Source of the DNA: Primulina eburnea
Lineage: Eukaryota; Streptophyta; Magnoliopsida; Lamiales; Gesneriaceae
Assembly (NCBI RefSeq): GCF_022965805.1
Contig: NC_133105.1
Coordinates: forward strand, 25,767,208 to 25,831,207
Length of the DNA stretch: 64,000 nucleotides
Reading direction: 5' to 3'
Part shown: piece by piece, positions 50,492-63,900 of the stretch
Layout: every line of letters begins with the position of its first letter
How positions within the stretch are numbered: the stretch's first letter is position 1
The notes under the pieces: generated by a model
Told to the model about the DNA's origin: nothing
Seen by the model: the letters and a program-made list of their open reading frames with translations, nothing else
Database searches by the model: none
Made by a program: the position numbers and the translations under genes

Positions 50492-50640
50492 GGGAGGAGG
50501 AGGAAGTTTACGATCTGTGAGAAGAAGAATAAGAATGCGGTCTTCCTATAACAATCAAATGGGCCGCAAATGGAGACTCTTTACCAAGGGCTTCACAATA
50601 TTTTGAGATCAGACAAATAATAATAATAATAATAATAAGG

Positions 50641-50820
50641 CAAAAACATATGTGAGACGGTTTCACGTGTCATATTTGTGAGACGGATCTCTTATTTGGG
50701 TCATCAATGAAAAAGTATTATTTTTTATGCTAAAAGTATTACTTTTTATTGTGAATATGGGTAGGATTGACCTGTCTCACGGATTAAGATCCGTGAGACG
50801 GTCTCACATGAGACCTACTC
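50641..50820. mobile_element. GTGAGAC-type MITE, copy 2
   Basis: Inverted relative to the copy at 19183-19362. Here both terminal palindromes are readable (GTGAGACGGTTTCAC and GTGAGACGGTCTCAC), each followed inside by AGATC-type sequence. It lies about 150 bp upstream of the fumarase ATG, between an AAT microsatellite and a TA tract, so it may contribute to the promoter region. Confidence 0.8.
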
Positions 50821-50834
50821 TAATAATGATAATG

Positions 50835-50836
<2 letters not shown>

Positions 50837-50914
<78 letters not shown>

Positions 50915-51079
50915 TTTTGATATGTTGCACACTTACCGTGTACACCTATATGAGCAACGATCAGGTGTCATTCACCCATTGGATGTGATGAAATATAGAA
51001 AAATTACGCATCCGATAGGTGAGTGACACCTTATCAGTGCTCACATTGGTGTGCACGGTAGGTGTGCAACATATCAAAA

Positions 51080-51143
<64 letters not shown>
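50837..51143. repeat. TA tracts flanking a 169-bp hairpin MITE
   Basis: (TA)n at about 50837-50911 and 51083-51140 enclose 50913-51081, an inverted repeat whose ends read AGTTTTGATATGTTGCACAC and its complement. The arms continue imperfectly through ACACC..TGAGCA and GGTGTCA, with a short loop around 50995. It could fold nearly end to end. No coding content. Confidence 0.85.
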
Positions 51144-51862
51144 TATGATATTTAGGTGATTGATTTGATTGAAATGTTCCTTTTATAGACTGACTTCTCT
51201 ACATTATAAATAGAGGTGTTTAGTTGTAATTAGTTTGACTGGTTTTCTCTCATTATCTCTACTAAATTTATAACACGTTATCAGCAAGAGTGTTCTTCAA
51301 AGGTAAACTCATTAATTATTTTCTTTTGTATGTATGCTCCCGATGAAGCACAATATGTAGATTCCATACTGGTGCACTCGAAATAACAAATTTGATCTTA
51401 TGATGATAATTTCAGTTTTATATTAATACTCCAGAAGTATCACAATATTTTATGTTTATATTGATTCTCTTGAAGAAGCACAAATTCTTATTTTATGTTG
51501 GTGTTCTTAAAGCAGCACTACATATTTTTATGTTGATAATCGTGATAGATCTAAGGATATAAGATCTAATTGATTAGTGACTTATTGCACTTAATAAGTT
51601 AATTATTGTTGGGTTTTATATTGCAATATTAGTACTAGTTAGGATTTTACATGGTTTTGAAAACTATTGATTAATTGTTTTCTTGATAAATGCTTTTACT
51701 ATAATTGAATATGTTAATATATCTACCAAATCGGTTTCTAAATATAGACATGATTAAATTTTGTGATACTATATAACTTTTTTAATATTATACCAAAAAA
51801 ATGTCTCTAAAATTTCATTCGTCATTAATTTTCTTAATATTTTTTTTCATTTAACAGTTGCT

Positions 51863-52886
51863 ATGGCAAATATTACCAAACTCGAATTCGAAGCACTTGA
51901 CATCAGTGGAAAAAACTATTTGTCATGGATTTTTGATGCTGAGGTTCATCTTATTTCTAAAAATCTTGGAGATACGATAAAAGAAGCAAACAATGAATCC
52001 CTGCAGGATCTTGCAAAATCACTGATTTTCCTTCGTCACCATCTCGATGATGGATTAAAAGCCGAGTTCTCACTGTGAAAAACCCGCAAGAACTTTGGAA
52101 AGATCTTAAATAAAGGTTTGACCATCAGAGAACTATAGTTCTCCCAAGAGCCCGGTATGAATGGATCCACCTTCTCTTGCAAGATTTCAAATCTGTAAGC
52201 GATTATAATTCTGCATTATTCAAGATTTGTTCCAAGCTCAAACTTTGTGGAGAAAATATTTCTGATCAAGATCTACTTCAAAAAAAATCTCTACTTTCCA
52301 CGCATCAAATGTGCTCCTGCAGCAGCAATATCGTGAGCGTGGATTTAACAAATACTCTGAGATTATTTCATGCCTACTAGTTGCTGAACAGAACAATGAA
52401 CTACTGATGAAAAATCATCAAATGCGCCCAACCGGCTCTACACCATTTCCTGAAGCAAATGAAACAGCATTCCCTGAAGTGAATGTCAACTCAACCCAAA
52501 TTCCTCATTATGGAAGAGGGCGTGGGCGTGGACGTGGCAATGGTCAAAGGAAAAATTATCAGCAACATGGTGGAAAGAGACAGAAAACAAACCACCAGCC
52601 GTGGAAACCGAATAATGAAGAATCAGTTGGAAAACCAAAAGAATATGAAGATAAGTGTTTCAAATGTGGAACGGAGGGGCATGGGTCTCGTACCTGTCGT
52701 ACGGCAAAGCATCTTGTGGATCTCTACCAAAATTCAATCAAAGGAAAAGGAAAAATAGAGACAAATTTTGCTGATGATGATGGACCTGTCGACATAACTC
52801 ATTTAGATGTCTCTGATTTCTTTGCACAACCGGATGGAAATATTGATCATTTGATTGAGGGTGGTGTGCTAGAAAATATAGATTGA
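51863..52886 (+). pseudogene. Copia gag, frameshifted
   Basis: Starts MANITKLEFEALDISGKNYLSWIFDAEVHL, the copia gag N-terminus. It is broken by a stop at 52076 and by frame changes to the segments 52177-52380 and 52311-52886. The last segment has the RGRGRGRGNGQ basic stretch, the CCHC knuckle CFKCGTEGHGSRTC and an acidic tail. A ~590 bp leader (51275-51862) with no ORF precedes it. Confidence 0.88.
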
Positions 52887-53093
52887 TCAAATTTCGATTC
52901 TAGTATTTTTTGTCTTAGCTCAATGTTTTTAATTATCTATGTTTTTTCTATAATGTCCGCATTATTATATCTTGGTTTAAGGTTTTTCTTGAGTTGTAAT
53001 AAGTGATAACTACTTTGAGAACCTTGTTTAACTACCATTTTATTTTATGTATCTTAGAGTTATAACTTACTTTATTATGCATTTATTTTTAGA

Positions 53094-56000
53094 TTAATGA
53101 GGAATATCAAGACGTTTGTCTAGCAGATAGTGGTACAACACACATCATCCTTAAAAGCAAAAGGTATTTTTTTTGAATTAACATTAGCTGAAAATAATGT
53201 TATAACAATATCGGGTGCATCAAAAATTATTGAAGGCCATGGAAAGGCAAAATTCATTTTACCAAATGAGACAAACCTATCTATTGAAAATGCTCTATAT
53301 GCTAGCAAATCCAATAGAAATTTGCTTAGCTTTAAAGATATCCGCCGAAATGGATATCATATTGAAACATTGAATGCAAACAATGTTCAATACCTTTGTA
53401 TTACATCTATTATATGCGGCCAGAAGCAAATAAAAGAAAGATTACCTGCACTCTCCTCTGGAATATATTGCACAATAATTAAAGCAATTGAGGCAAATAC
53501 AGTCACAAACACGAAGTTTGTTGACAAGAAAAATTTCATATTATGGCACGACCAACTTGGTCACCCTGGGAGTTCGACGATGCAAAGAATAATAAATAAT
53601 ACTCGTGGACATCCCCTAAAGAACCAAAAGATTATTTTAAATGATGACTTTTCATGTGTGGCCTGTTCACAAGGCAAACTCATTATAAGACCTTCCCCAA
53701 CGAAAGTTGATATTGAAATTCCAACATTCTTGGAAAGAATTCATGGGGATATTTGTGGGCCTATACACACATCATGTGGACCATTTCGATATTTCATGGT
53801 ATTAATTGATGCCTCAACTAGGTGGTCACATGTTAGTTTGCTTGCAACTCGAAATATAGCTTCTTCAAAGCTACTTGGTCAAATTACGAGCTAAATTCCC
53901 TGATCACCCAGTCAAGACAATTCGTCTTGATAATGCTGTTGAATTCAAATCACAAGCATTTGATGATTTTTGTATATCAATTGGGATCTCAGTTGAGCAT
54001 TCAGTTGCTCATGTTCATACACAGAATGGTTTTGCAGAATCATTTATTAAAAGATTGCAATTAATTGCAAGACCGCTACTCATGAAAACAAAACTACCAT
54101 CTTCAGTCTGGGGTCATGCTATCATACACGCTGCATCACTGATTCGTATAAGACCAACTAATTATCACCAATACTCACCTTTGCAGCATGCGTATGGTCG
54201 AGAACCTGAAGTTTCTCACATTAGAGTATTTGGTTGTGCGGTAAAAGTACTTATCCCACCTACACAACGGACCAAAATGGGTCCACAACGTAGACTTGGA
54301 ATTTATATGGGATATGACTCACCTTCTATCATTAGATATTTGGAGCCATTAACAGGCGACTTGTTTACCGCAAGATTTGCAGAATGTCATGATGAAAGTG
54401 ATTTTCCAACACTGGGAAGATCAAAATTGTATCCAGAAGAACAACGAAAAATTTGTTGGAATGAGAAAATATTATCACATTATGATCCCCGAAACAATCA
54501 ATGTGATCAAGAAGTTGGAAGGATCATTCACTTGCAAAGGATTGCTAATGAATTGCCCGATGCTTTTCTTAATACAAAAAATGTAACAAAGTCACACGTA
54601 CAAGTGGAGAATAGTCCAGTGAAGATCGATGTCCCTACAGGACCATCTAATACTTCACCCGCAAATGAATCTAAAATACGCCAGAAACGTGGTCGACTGA
54701 TTGGTTCGAAGGATACAATACCTAGGAAAAGAAAGATGCAAGAAAAGCAAGAATTGAAAGCTCAAGAAGAAGCAACCTTACATGATACAACAAGAAAAAT
54801 AAATGAAACAGATGTCGATAACATGATTCAGGGAGAACCAGAATCACATGAAAATACCGTGACTTCAACAAATTATTTGATATCTCGTAAAATATGGGAT
54901 CGGAGAAAAACAAACATTGACAATGTTTTCACTCTTAATGTGGCCTTTGATATCACGCAAGGTGTTAATGACCCCGAACCACAATCTGTTAAATATTGTT
55001 AACAAATAAATGACTGGCCGAAATGGAAGGAAGCTATACAAGCTGAATTAGATTCTCTAGAAAAACGTAAAGTGTTTGGACCCGTAGTTCAAACACCTAA
55101 AAATGTAGTCCCTGTAGGATACAAATGGGTGTTTGTACAAAAAAGGAATGAAAATGATGAAATTGTAAGATACAAAGCCAGACTTGTAGCTCAAGGTTTT
55201 TCTCAAAGACCTGAAATCGACTATGAGGAAACATACTCACCTGTGATGGATGCCACCACTTTTCGATTTTTGATTAGCTTGGCTGTATCAGAAAATTTGG
55301 ACATGCGACTAATGGATGTGGTCACTGCATATTTATATGGTTCACTTGATAACGACATATACATGAAAATCCCTGAATGATTTAAGCCACCAGAAGCAAG
55401 TTATACAAACCCCAAGACAATGTTCTCAATAAAATTGCAAAAATCATTATATGGATTAAAACAATCCAGACGCATGTGGTACAATCGTCTTAGCAAGTTT
55501 CTACTACAAGAAGGTTGTACAAATGATGTTATTTGCCCATGTATTTTTACAAAAAGAACGGATGGGGGTTTTGCAATCGTGACAGTATATGTCGATGATT
55601 TAAATCTTATAGGAACTCCCGAAGAGCTTACCAAAACTGCCAATTATTTAAAAAGTGAATTTGAGATGAAAGACTTGGGAAAGATAAAGTTATGTCTTGG
55701 ATTGCAAATCGAACATTTATCCGAAGGAATGGTTGTTTTCAATCTTCATACACAGAAAAGATATTAAAACGCTTTTACATGGACAAAGCACACTCATTAG
55801 CATCACCAATGGTTGTCCGATCACTCAACACTAATAAAGATCCTTTCCGTCCACTTGGACATGGAGAAAAAATCATTGGTCCTGAAGTACCATATCTTAG
55901 TGCAATTGGTGCATTGTCATATCTTGCAAATTGCACTCGACCAGATATAGCATTTTCTGTTAATCTCCTAGCAAGATATAGTTCTTCTCCAACCCGAAGA

Positions 56001-56549
56001 CATTGGAATGGTGTGAAACACATATTTCGTTATCTTCGTGATACAACTAACATGGGATTGTTTCGAAAAAATCAAATTTATCTTTAATAAGATATGCAGA
56101 TGCAGGCTATCTTTCAGATCCACATAAAGCCAAATCCCAAACAGGTTATGTGTTTACACGAGGGGGCACTGCTATTTCATGGAAGTCGACAAAGCATACT
56201 TTAACAACAATATCATCTAATCACTCTGAGATCATTGCAATGCATGAAGCAAGCCGAGAATGTATGTGGTTGAGGTCCGTAACCCAACATATTCAAGAAT
56301 CTTGCGGGTTACCAACAATGAAAGATAGCCCGACGACTATATTTGAAGATAATACTGCTTGCATCGCACAACTAAAAGGAGGAAATATCAAAGGTGATCG
56401 AACGAAACATATTTCGCCAAAGTTTTTCAACACACACGAACTTCAGAAGAAAGGTGATATTGATGTACAACAGATTCGTTCTAGTGACAATGTAGCTGAT
56501 TTATTCACAAAAGCGTTACCAACATCAACATTCAAGAAATTGGTGTACA

Positions 56550-56590
<41 letters not shown>

Positions 56591-56596
56591 ATTTAG
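53094..56596 (+). pseudogene. Copia pol (protease, integrase, RT, RNase H), several breaks
   Basis: Protease loop ADSGTTHII at about 53122. Integrase zinc region WHDQLGHPG at about 53545; catalytic residues as Asp in HGDICGP (about 53745), Asp in RLDNAVEF (about 53928) and Glu in FAESFIK (about 54035). Breaks occur at about 53890 (frame change), 55000 (TAA), 55378 (TGA) and 55765. Reverse transcriptase from 55010, with the active site YVDDLNLIG at about 55589. RNase H has HSEIIAMHEASRECMWLR and the terminal KGDRTKHISPKFFNTHEL...DLFTKALP. All catalytic motifs persist, so the damage is limited to a handful of lesions. Confidence 0.9.
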
Positions 56597-56644
56597 GTGA
56601 TTGATTTGATTGTAATGTTCCTTTCATAGACTAAATTTATAACA

Positions 56645-57753
56645 AAAAACATATTTTAGTTCATGTTTTTCCCTAGTTCTGACGTATAAATAAATGAACT
56701 TGAAAATGATTTTGACATCATACAAAAAAAAAAAAAAAATAGCAACAATCACATTTTTCTTTCGCAGTGGGTTAAAAGGAAAACAAAAATCATTGGTTGA
56801 GCTTGCCATTTGAAGACGATCTGATTATGGAGTGAAAAATATTTCACTGTTAAATGTCGGAAAATTGTCATGTTGGGTGGAAAATTCAAATCCCGCAGAA
56901 ATGAAGGCTTTTGACTTGTCACAATGCACACAAATGATATGAATTCAATATTGAGAAGGTCCTCGCTATACTAGAGTTCTGGATACCAAGTTAAGGTCAT
57001 TCAAACTCAAGCCAACCATTATTCAACATAATGTTTACCTCCAATCACTATAATATATTAGTCTTTTCATATTATTAAACTACATCTCTTTGTAATAAAA
57101 ATCAGAATAACTTTCAAAATGCATATCTAAACTATATTCCAAACAATCTTTCATATATTCCTTAAAGCCGAAACGGAAGTCCAAACCAAATGCCACCCTC
57201 GGCTTTGAAAGTATGACGAGAGATGTGAAACTTATTCATATATTATATACGTATACATGTAATATATTATTCTTGTGGTTTTTAACAGAAGTAAATTTGG
57301 GTATAGGAGTCTGATTACTGATCCTAAATCTCGACTAAGGGTCAATATCATATCTGCTGCTTGTGATCTTGTGAGTACCTATTCGTAGTTTTCTGAATCC
57401 TCAGTCCAAATCACTTGAAAGTCGAGCAACTGAGTTAAAGATTCAACAACTACTTGAGCAGTCCAGTTCAAATCTTCTGTCCAAAATCAAATTAAACTCG
57501 ACATAAGACTCTCTGAACTCTCTCACCCTTTTTATACATAAACATGAATCCTTATTAAATAGACCCCCATTTCCTTCCTTTTCCTCCATCCTCCACTTCT
57601 TTGATGCTGTAATACATAGAATCCAGGGCAAACAATGAATGGAATATCTCAAGTAATTAACTTCATCAATTGCTTATTTCAGCACAATACTTCACAGCTG
57701 TCCTTGCTCAATCGCAGTATTCCCGCGCCAATCTCAGGTAAAAAAACTTGGGC
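56645..57753. other. Intergenic region between the copia element and the PLD gene
   Basis: AT-rich, with an A tract near 56725. I see no gene, inverted repeat or RNA gene here. The last ~150 bp are probably the PLD 3' untranslated region. Confidence 0.5.
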
Positions 57754-60484
57754 TCAGTGAAAAACCTGAGGCGATGCATAGTATTCACTTTCATTAAAGA
57801 CAGGCCTTAAATCTTCCTTGCACATGAAATCCAAAGGGAAGGAAACTAGATGGCCCTTCACAGACTCAAGTCTTTCCATGGGATCTGTGTTTGTAACATC
57901 TCCTTCTTGATAGGATTCTAGTTTGGGCGGGGCTATTCCTAAATCAATGGTGGTGTGGCCGATTTTTTCTCTCCAAACTGCCATGCATTGTCGGAGTGAA
58001 GCCCTGGATGTAATCACTTGAAGTGAGAAATACAAAGTTTTGAATATCAGAAAAAGAATGAAGACAGGTACCTCAACCTTACCTAGTATGTATAAAATCA
58101 TTTGGTATGCAGGAAAATACATCTTGGTAGATCATAGTATTTGTCTGTCAACAACAGAATTGCACTGTGTAAATAGAAAAATCGAGAATATGACCGTAAA
58201 TGCAAACTTCATAATCATTTGTGGTGGTCAATATGCTCCGACTATTAAATGAAGTAGACTTAAACTTAGAATAAAATAGATAAATCGTCCAATCAATGGA
58301 GACAAGGTGTCTGAGAATGACAGTAAGGTAGATGCAGACAGCACCCACACGTTGTAATTAAACAGAATGGGTGGTTAACATGAGCGTAGGAAATATTATA
58401 ATTCACATATCAAGATAGAGATCTACATTTTTATAACTTTGTTGGTATTTTACCTGCGCAAAAGATAAGAGCTTGATGTTAAAGCAGCATACTGCAATAC
58501 TTAAGAGCTAAATATTGTATCAGTCCATTGCGACACTCATGGGAACGCTAATGCTTGTGTTTCAATATAAAAGTTTCCTTGTTAATTGTTTTGTGCAACT
58601 ATTTTTTGTCAAAGCGAAGAAGCTATGATATGAAAAAATTAGTCACCCTCACCTTTGCGGTGGCCATCCATACATCCTTGTACGTCGAATCTACCACTGG
58701 GTCTCTTATTTGATTAACCTAAAATGGTTAAAATTTCGAAGCATGAGAAAATTCATTTTTTAAACATTTCAATAATATATTCAATATTCACGCAATTTGA
58801 ATCTGAAAATTTAGAGACGATCCCGTAATATAGCTATGAATAATGAATTCAACCTCTCCAGATCGAAAACCTAGGTGCTCAGACCACAATGCAAGGCGAA
58901 GACTCAACGCAAACTTTCCAGCTCTCCAAGTCTTGTTCCCCATCCATGAATCAACAAATTCTCTGTCCTCAATAAGCACACCAATCTGAAATGGTACAAT
59001 ACAGTTAAACAAGAAACAAGCAACACAATCCATCAGTTCACCTCCACATCCACTTTTTACCTCCTTAAACCAAAGCATGAGAAAATCTAAATAGATAGAA
59101 CTAGAACTTTATGTATGAAACCAACTGAAAGTTTGTGTGATATCTGATATACACATAGAACACTCGTATGACAGCAGTTCACAATGGAATCAGTGCAGAT
59201 CATGTGGTACTGTGAGATGAAGGACCAGGCCTAGAGTAACAATCCGTGCCATTCACTACACCACAGCTCCTAGAAAGAATCTTTTTACGCATAGAAAGTC
59301 AATTAATCTTAATGGAGCTGAAACAAACGGGGTCTCATTCCCGCACTAATGTTCCAAACGTGTTAAAGGTAAAAGCAACTTAGTAAGCAGTTCAATTATA
59401 ATTTTGGTGATACCTCAGAATCTCTAGATCCAAGCAAACTTCTGTCATTTATATTTGCAGAGCCAATTAAGGTAATACGATCATCAATGATCATGATCTT
59501 GCTATGAACATAAACCTGGTGAAACAAAGGCACTTTAATAAAACCAATAAATAAAAGTAATACGCTTGATGAGTCATCCACTAACCCATGAAAATAAAAA
59601 CTTATCCACCATTCTATAACAAGATGCATAAAACATAGTTTACATCCGTTCATCCCAAACTTAAGGTTTCAAAAGAAGCAAACGAGAAATATTATGGCAG
59701 TCGCTTCAAATTTTTTTCTTTAATTAGCACGTCAGTCACAAGCAAGCAATATTTTAAGCTCAATCAAAAACTTATCGAAAGACTGCTTATTTTTCATAAT
59801 CCAATTAAAAAATGGAAATTTAGAAATATTAGTTATACATGAAATATGATTCATAAATGATTGTCACCAATAAACGATTCTTTTCTGCCTCATATACTCC
59901 ATCCTTTTTATTGCTTTGATCAACTAAATATACTCATTCAAAATCAAAGTCGCCCAAGAAGCACTGGAAGGTTAACGCCTCAGATACTGGATGTCAAATG
60001 ATCAAGAAAGGACCAGATATGCATTTGCAGTGCAGAACGGAAAAACATGTGTACCTGACTGGAGGAGACAGGACCACCTTCATAAAGTCTGCCATAAGCT
60101 CTCAGACCATAAAAGGATATATAATCATGCATTCTAGGGCCAACAAGATCATAAAGATTATGCAGTATTGAATTATTCCCCCGACAGATTGTTCGATATT
60201 GCCAATGCATGATCGCTCTCACAGATGCAGCACCAGAATCATCGACACCGCCCTTTTGAAATGAAGCACATTTCAAACTCTGTGGAACTATTCAGTACTG
60301 GAAGTAGATATGTACCAGAAAACTTTGTTGTTATTACCTGAAAGCCCGGTAGAAGAGGTATAACAATAATAACCCTGAAACACTTCATCTCATTGTGTGC
60401 TCGCATTATCCGTCTATATAATGCTTCTAAAACGCGATTGGCGATAATATCATCACCAGATAAACCAGAGATGAAGAATTGGTT
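57754..60484 (-). CDS. PLDZETA: Phospholipase D zeta (PX/PH-type PLD), C-terminal 318 aa, seven exons
   Basis: Exons 60338-60484, 60055-60252, 59414-59515, 58854-58985, 58653-58718, 58083-58144 and 57754-58003 form 957 nt of open frame. Motifs: [12 protein letters not shown], the [12 protein letters not shown] strand, [21 protein letters not shown], and [11 protein letters not shown]. The second HKD catalytic motif is [10 protein letters not shown] followed by [17 protein letters not shown] and the invariant end [28 protein letters not shown] complete it. Zeta-type PLDs hydrolyse phosphatidylcholine to phosphatidic acid in membrane traffic, root-hair growth and phosphate-starvation responses. 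Exon 6 is small (62 nt) and shares an Arg codon with the last exon. The upstream exons (first HKD, PX and PH domains) are not in the window before the copia element at about 60960; they either lie beyond it, making it an intronic insertion, or are lost. Confidence 0.93.
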
Positions 60485-60959
60485 CTGAAAACAAAATCTA
60501 GTCAGTGCAAGTTAGAAAAATGAATTCAGATGTTTTTTACTGCTTCTAATAGAGCAATAAATAGTACACCAACAGCTGCTGCGTGCAATTGGCTCCAATT
60601 TTCAAAAAAACGAAAAAAGGTCGTTCAATGAACTTAATAAAACCATATCATCATGTATCGGTAATAATCCCTCTTTTTGATATGGTCCTGTTATATTGTA
60701 CAATCTTTTGTGACCATAGCAAAGTAGAGATTATGCAAAACTATGTCAATGTGCCTCTATTTTTTTGTACTTGAGAGAGAGAAAAACATACAAAAACCTA
60801 CTCCACTGACAGGTAAGTAACGGATTCAGTCATGCAAGATTACAAATTCATCATTTTCTAATTTCTAGTGCCAGATAGTTTGAGGATTACTAGACGAAAC
60901 TCAGGCACACAATGTCACATCACAAATTCATCGTGAGATGTATTTGTAAAGCCTTGCTA
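60485..60959. other. PLD intron sequence up to the copia junction
   Basis: No exon resembling the expected preceding PLD segment (…AEHFIYIE) is found on either strand. AT-rich, ordinary intronic composition. Confidence 0.55.
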
Positions 60960-63900
60960 CCCCTCAAGCTCGTAGGATGTTAAGAATACCAAGCTTGGAC
61001 AGTAAAAAATGGTGTTGGGTGTGATGCCAGAGCCTTTGCGAAGATGTCCACAGGCTGTTGTTGTATTGAAATGTAAGAAGCGGCAATGATATTCTTCTGT
61101 ATTTTTTCACGCACAAGGTGACAATCGATCTCAATGTATTTTGTTCTCTCATGATAGAGAGGATTTGCAGCCATGTGTACTGCAGCCTAGTTGTCAAAAT
61201 AACGTGCTGAGGCTCCGTAAGAGATAATCCCATATCCTGAAGTAAACCACAAACCCAAATAACTTCACATGTTGCTGAAGCCATTGAACGGTATTCGGCA
61301 TTGGCAGAGGATCGAGAGACCATATTTTGCTTCTTAGTCTTCCAAGAAATGGAATCATTGCCAAGTTGAATGATGTATCCTGTTACTGATTTCTATTTTC
61401 AATACATGATGTCCAATCAGAGTCCCAAAAGGCTGTTAAATGCAGGTCGTTGTGAGATGGCAAAGACATGTTCAGACCAGGAGCAATCTTAAGCTAGCTT
61501 AGAATTCTCATTGCTGCAGTCATATAAGACCTCTTGGGAGAATGCATGAATTGACTTAGTTGTTGGACAACAAAGCAAATATCCGGTCTAGTGACTGTGA
61601 GAATACAAATATATCTTTGATAAGAAGTAGGGTCATTGACTAAAGAATCAACTTCAGACGGCTGCTGATGAGGATAAAATTTCTGATCATACTCGAAGCT
61701 AGGGAGTTTGAGATGATGTTCCGTGGGTGTGTCATATGGTTTGAACCATAGTATACCATGGCATATGTGGAAAACCAAGGTCCTAGAAGGTTGTTGAAAA
61801 AAGGTAGCATTCCTCATTAAACACTACATCCCTGGATACAAAGAATCGTCGGGTGTGAAGATCGAGAAGTTTAAATCCCTTTTGATAAAGTGGATAGCCA
61901 AGACAAACATATGGCTTTGCTCTCGAGTCAAATTTATCATGTGGAAGGAGATTTGAAGCATAACAAAGAGAGCCAAATATTTTTAAGTGCGTGTATGAAG
62001 GTGCATGTTTGCGCTCAACAAGACCGTTTCGTTGGGGAGTGTATAGACATGAACTCTGATGTATAATGCATAAAGAATTGAAGTAATCAATACATTGAAG
62101 GCGAAAGAAATCCATGCCATTATCTGTGCGAATGTTACAATTTTAGTGCAAAAATTTGTTGAAACAAAGGTGAAATATTGCTTCAAGATTTGCAGAGTGT
62201 CCGACTTAAACTACATCAGAAACGCCAATGTGCATAGAGAAAAGTCATCAATGATTGTTATATGACGAAATGATCGATTTGGCGTGTGTTGAATAAATGA
62301 TAAACATTCTAATCGTGAGAAAGACAAATTACCAAAACTCTTATGCCAAAGATTGATATTATGAAGATCACAAGAAGTGAGATTTACAGTCATTTGATAC
62401 ATCAGATACAGAATGAGCATTATTGCTACTCAAGTGTGTAAAGTGCGTATTCGAGACTGAGGTTGGAGTAGAGCTCACTAGGTAGTACATGCCATGTTTG
62501 AGTTTACCAATCCCCATGATTCTCCCAGTCGGAAGGTCCTGAAGAGACAAACTTGGGATAGAAAATGACACAAAAATGATGAACCTTTGTAACTTGTGAT
62601 ATGGACAAAAGTTCAAAATGGAAATCAGGTGCATGAAGAACATTTTTTAAAGCTAAAGAAGGGGAAACAGAGATGGTTCCTCGAGAGGTAATATGCTGTA
62701 AGATTACCATCAGGAAGTTGGAATGAACCAGCAGAAGGAGGACATGGTTGAACATCTTGCAAGCCTTGAATAGCACCTGGTACATGAGTGTTTGCCCCAC
62801 TATCTAGAATCCAATCATTCGACTCAGAAATTGATAGTAAACTGGTGGTCATACCTGTAAGATTAGCTGCTGGTCCTGCAGTGTTGGCTGTCTGCTCAAG
62901 AAGCCTTAAAATCTGCTCGTATTGAGATGGTGTAAAGGAGACGGCAGTGGGTGGAGGGAGGTCTGAATCTTGAGAGACATGGCATGAATCTTGGTTCGTG
63001 CTAAGTGTTTTGGGAGCAGAAAACCTAGAAGTCACTTGAGAGGTTTGAAATTCTTTGTCTGGGGAAACTTCTTATAAAGTTTATGGTTTGGTCGATAACC
63101 AACCAACTTGTTACAATTGTCTTTCGTGTGGCCTGGATAGTTGTAATTCTTGCATCTGGGGCCATCTGATTTTTTGTGGGAGGATGAAAAAAATGCAGTA
63201 GCAGGAACCTCAGATATAGATTGTGAATATAGCACATTCCTGTGAGATTCTTCTTGGGTAATAATTGAATAAGCTTGAGCCACAGATGACAAAGGTTTAA
63301 TTGGAAGAATTTAACTCCTTATGTAGCAATAACTGTCATTGAGACCCATAAGAAACTGCAAGAGACGCTGGTGTTGATCATGTTCAATATAGGCTTTTGC
63401 AGTAGCACAAGAAAAGGATGGAAGAGTCACTAATGAAGTGTACTCATCCCAAAGCTGTCTGAGATCAGAGAAATAAATGGAGATTGTATTTTGACCTTGA
63501 GTAAGTCAAACAATATCACGGTTGATGACAAAAATTCTTGAACCAGAAATCTTGTCAAATCGTTATTTCAAATCTTCCCAGACAGCTGAAGCCTCAGTAG
63601 TGAACACAAGGCCACCAAAGATATCAGGTGACACCGAATTATCCAAGATAGAACGATGGCATTGCATCGTTCCGAGTCATGTAAAGAGGGAGAGTTGGCA
63701 GAAGTTTTGGGGCACAAAACCATTAATGAACCGAATCTTTTTCTTCGCTCGTAATGCAAGTAGCATGGTGCGGCTCCAAACACCATACTTTTCAGATCCA
63801 ACAGGGGGATCAAGAACAAGAGAAACCCCGGGAGTATCCGAAGGGTATAGATACAGAGGATCATGAAATCCAATGTAGAATTGGATCCAGCCATTTAAAA

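Larger units (their letters stand above)
51144..56644 (+). mobile_element. Ty1/copia retrotransposon with very short LTRs, degraded
   Basis: The 5' LTR at about 51144-51274 begins TGATATTTAGGTGATTGATTTG and ends TTTATAACA. The 3' LTR at 56586-56644 has the same ends but lacks about 70 bp of the middle. A TATAAATAG box lies at 51205-51213 in the 5' LTR, and a primer-binding-like ACGTTATCAGCA follows at about 51276. The order gag, protease, integrase, RT, RNase H is the copia order. Both LTRs are preceded by TA tracts, and no clear target duplication remains. Confidence 0.85.

Noticed and set aside
58017..58652. Apparent loss of a PLD exon
   Set aside because: At first the segment expected between the exons at 58653-58718 and 57754-58003 seemed missing, but a 62-nt exon at 58083-58144 ([16 protein letters not shown]) with proper splice sites fills the gap in frame.
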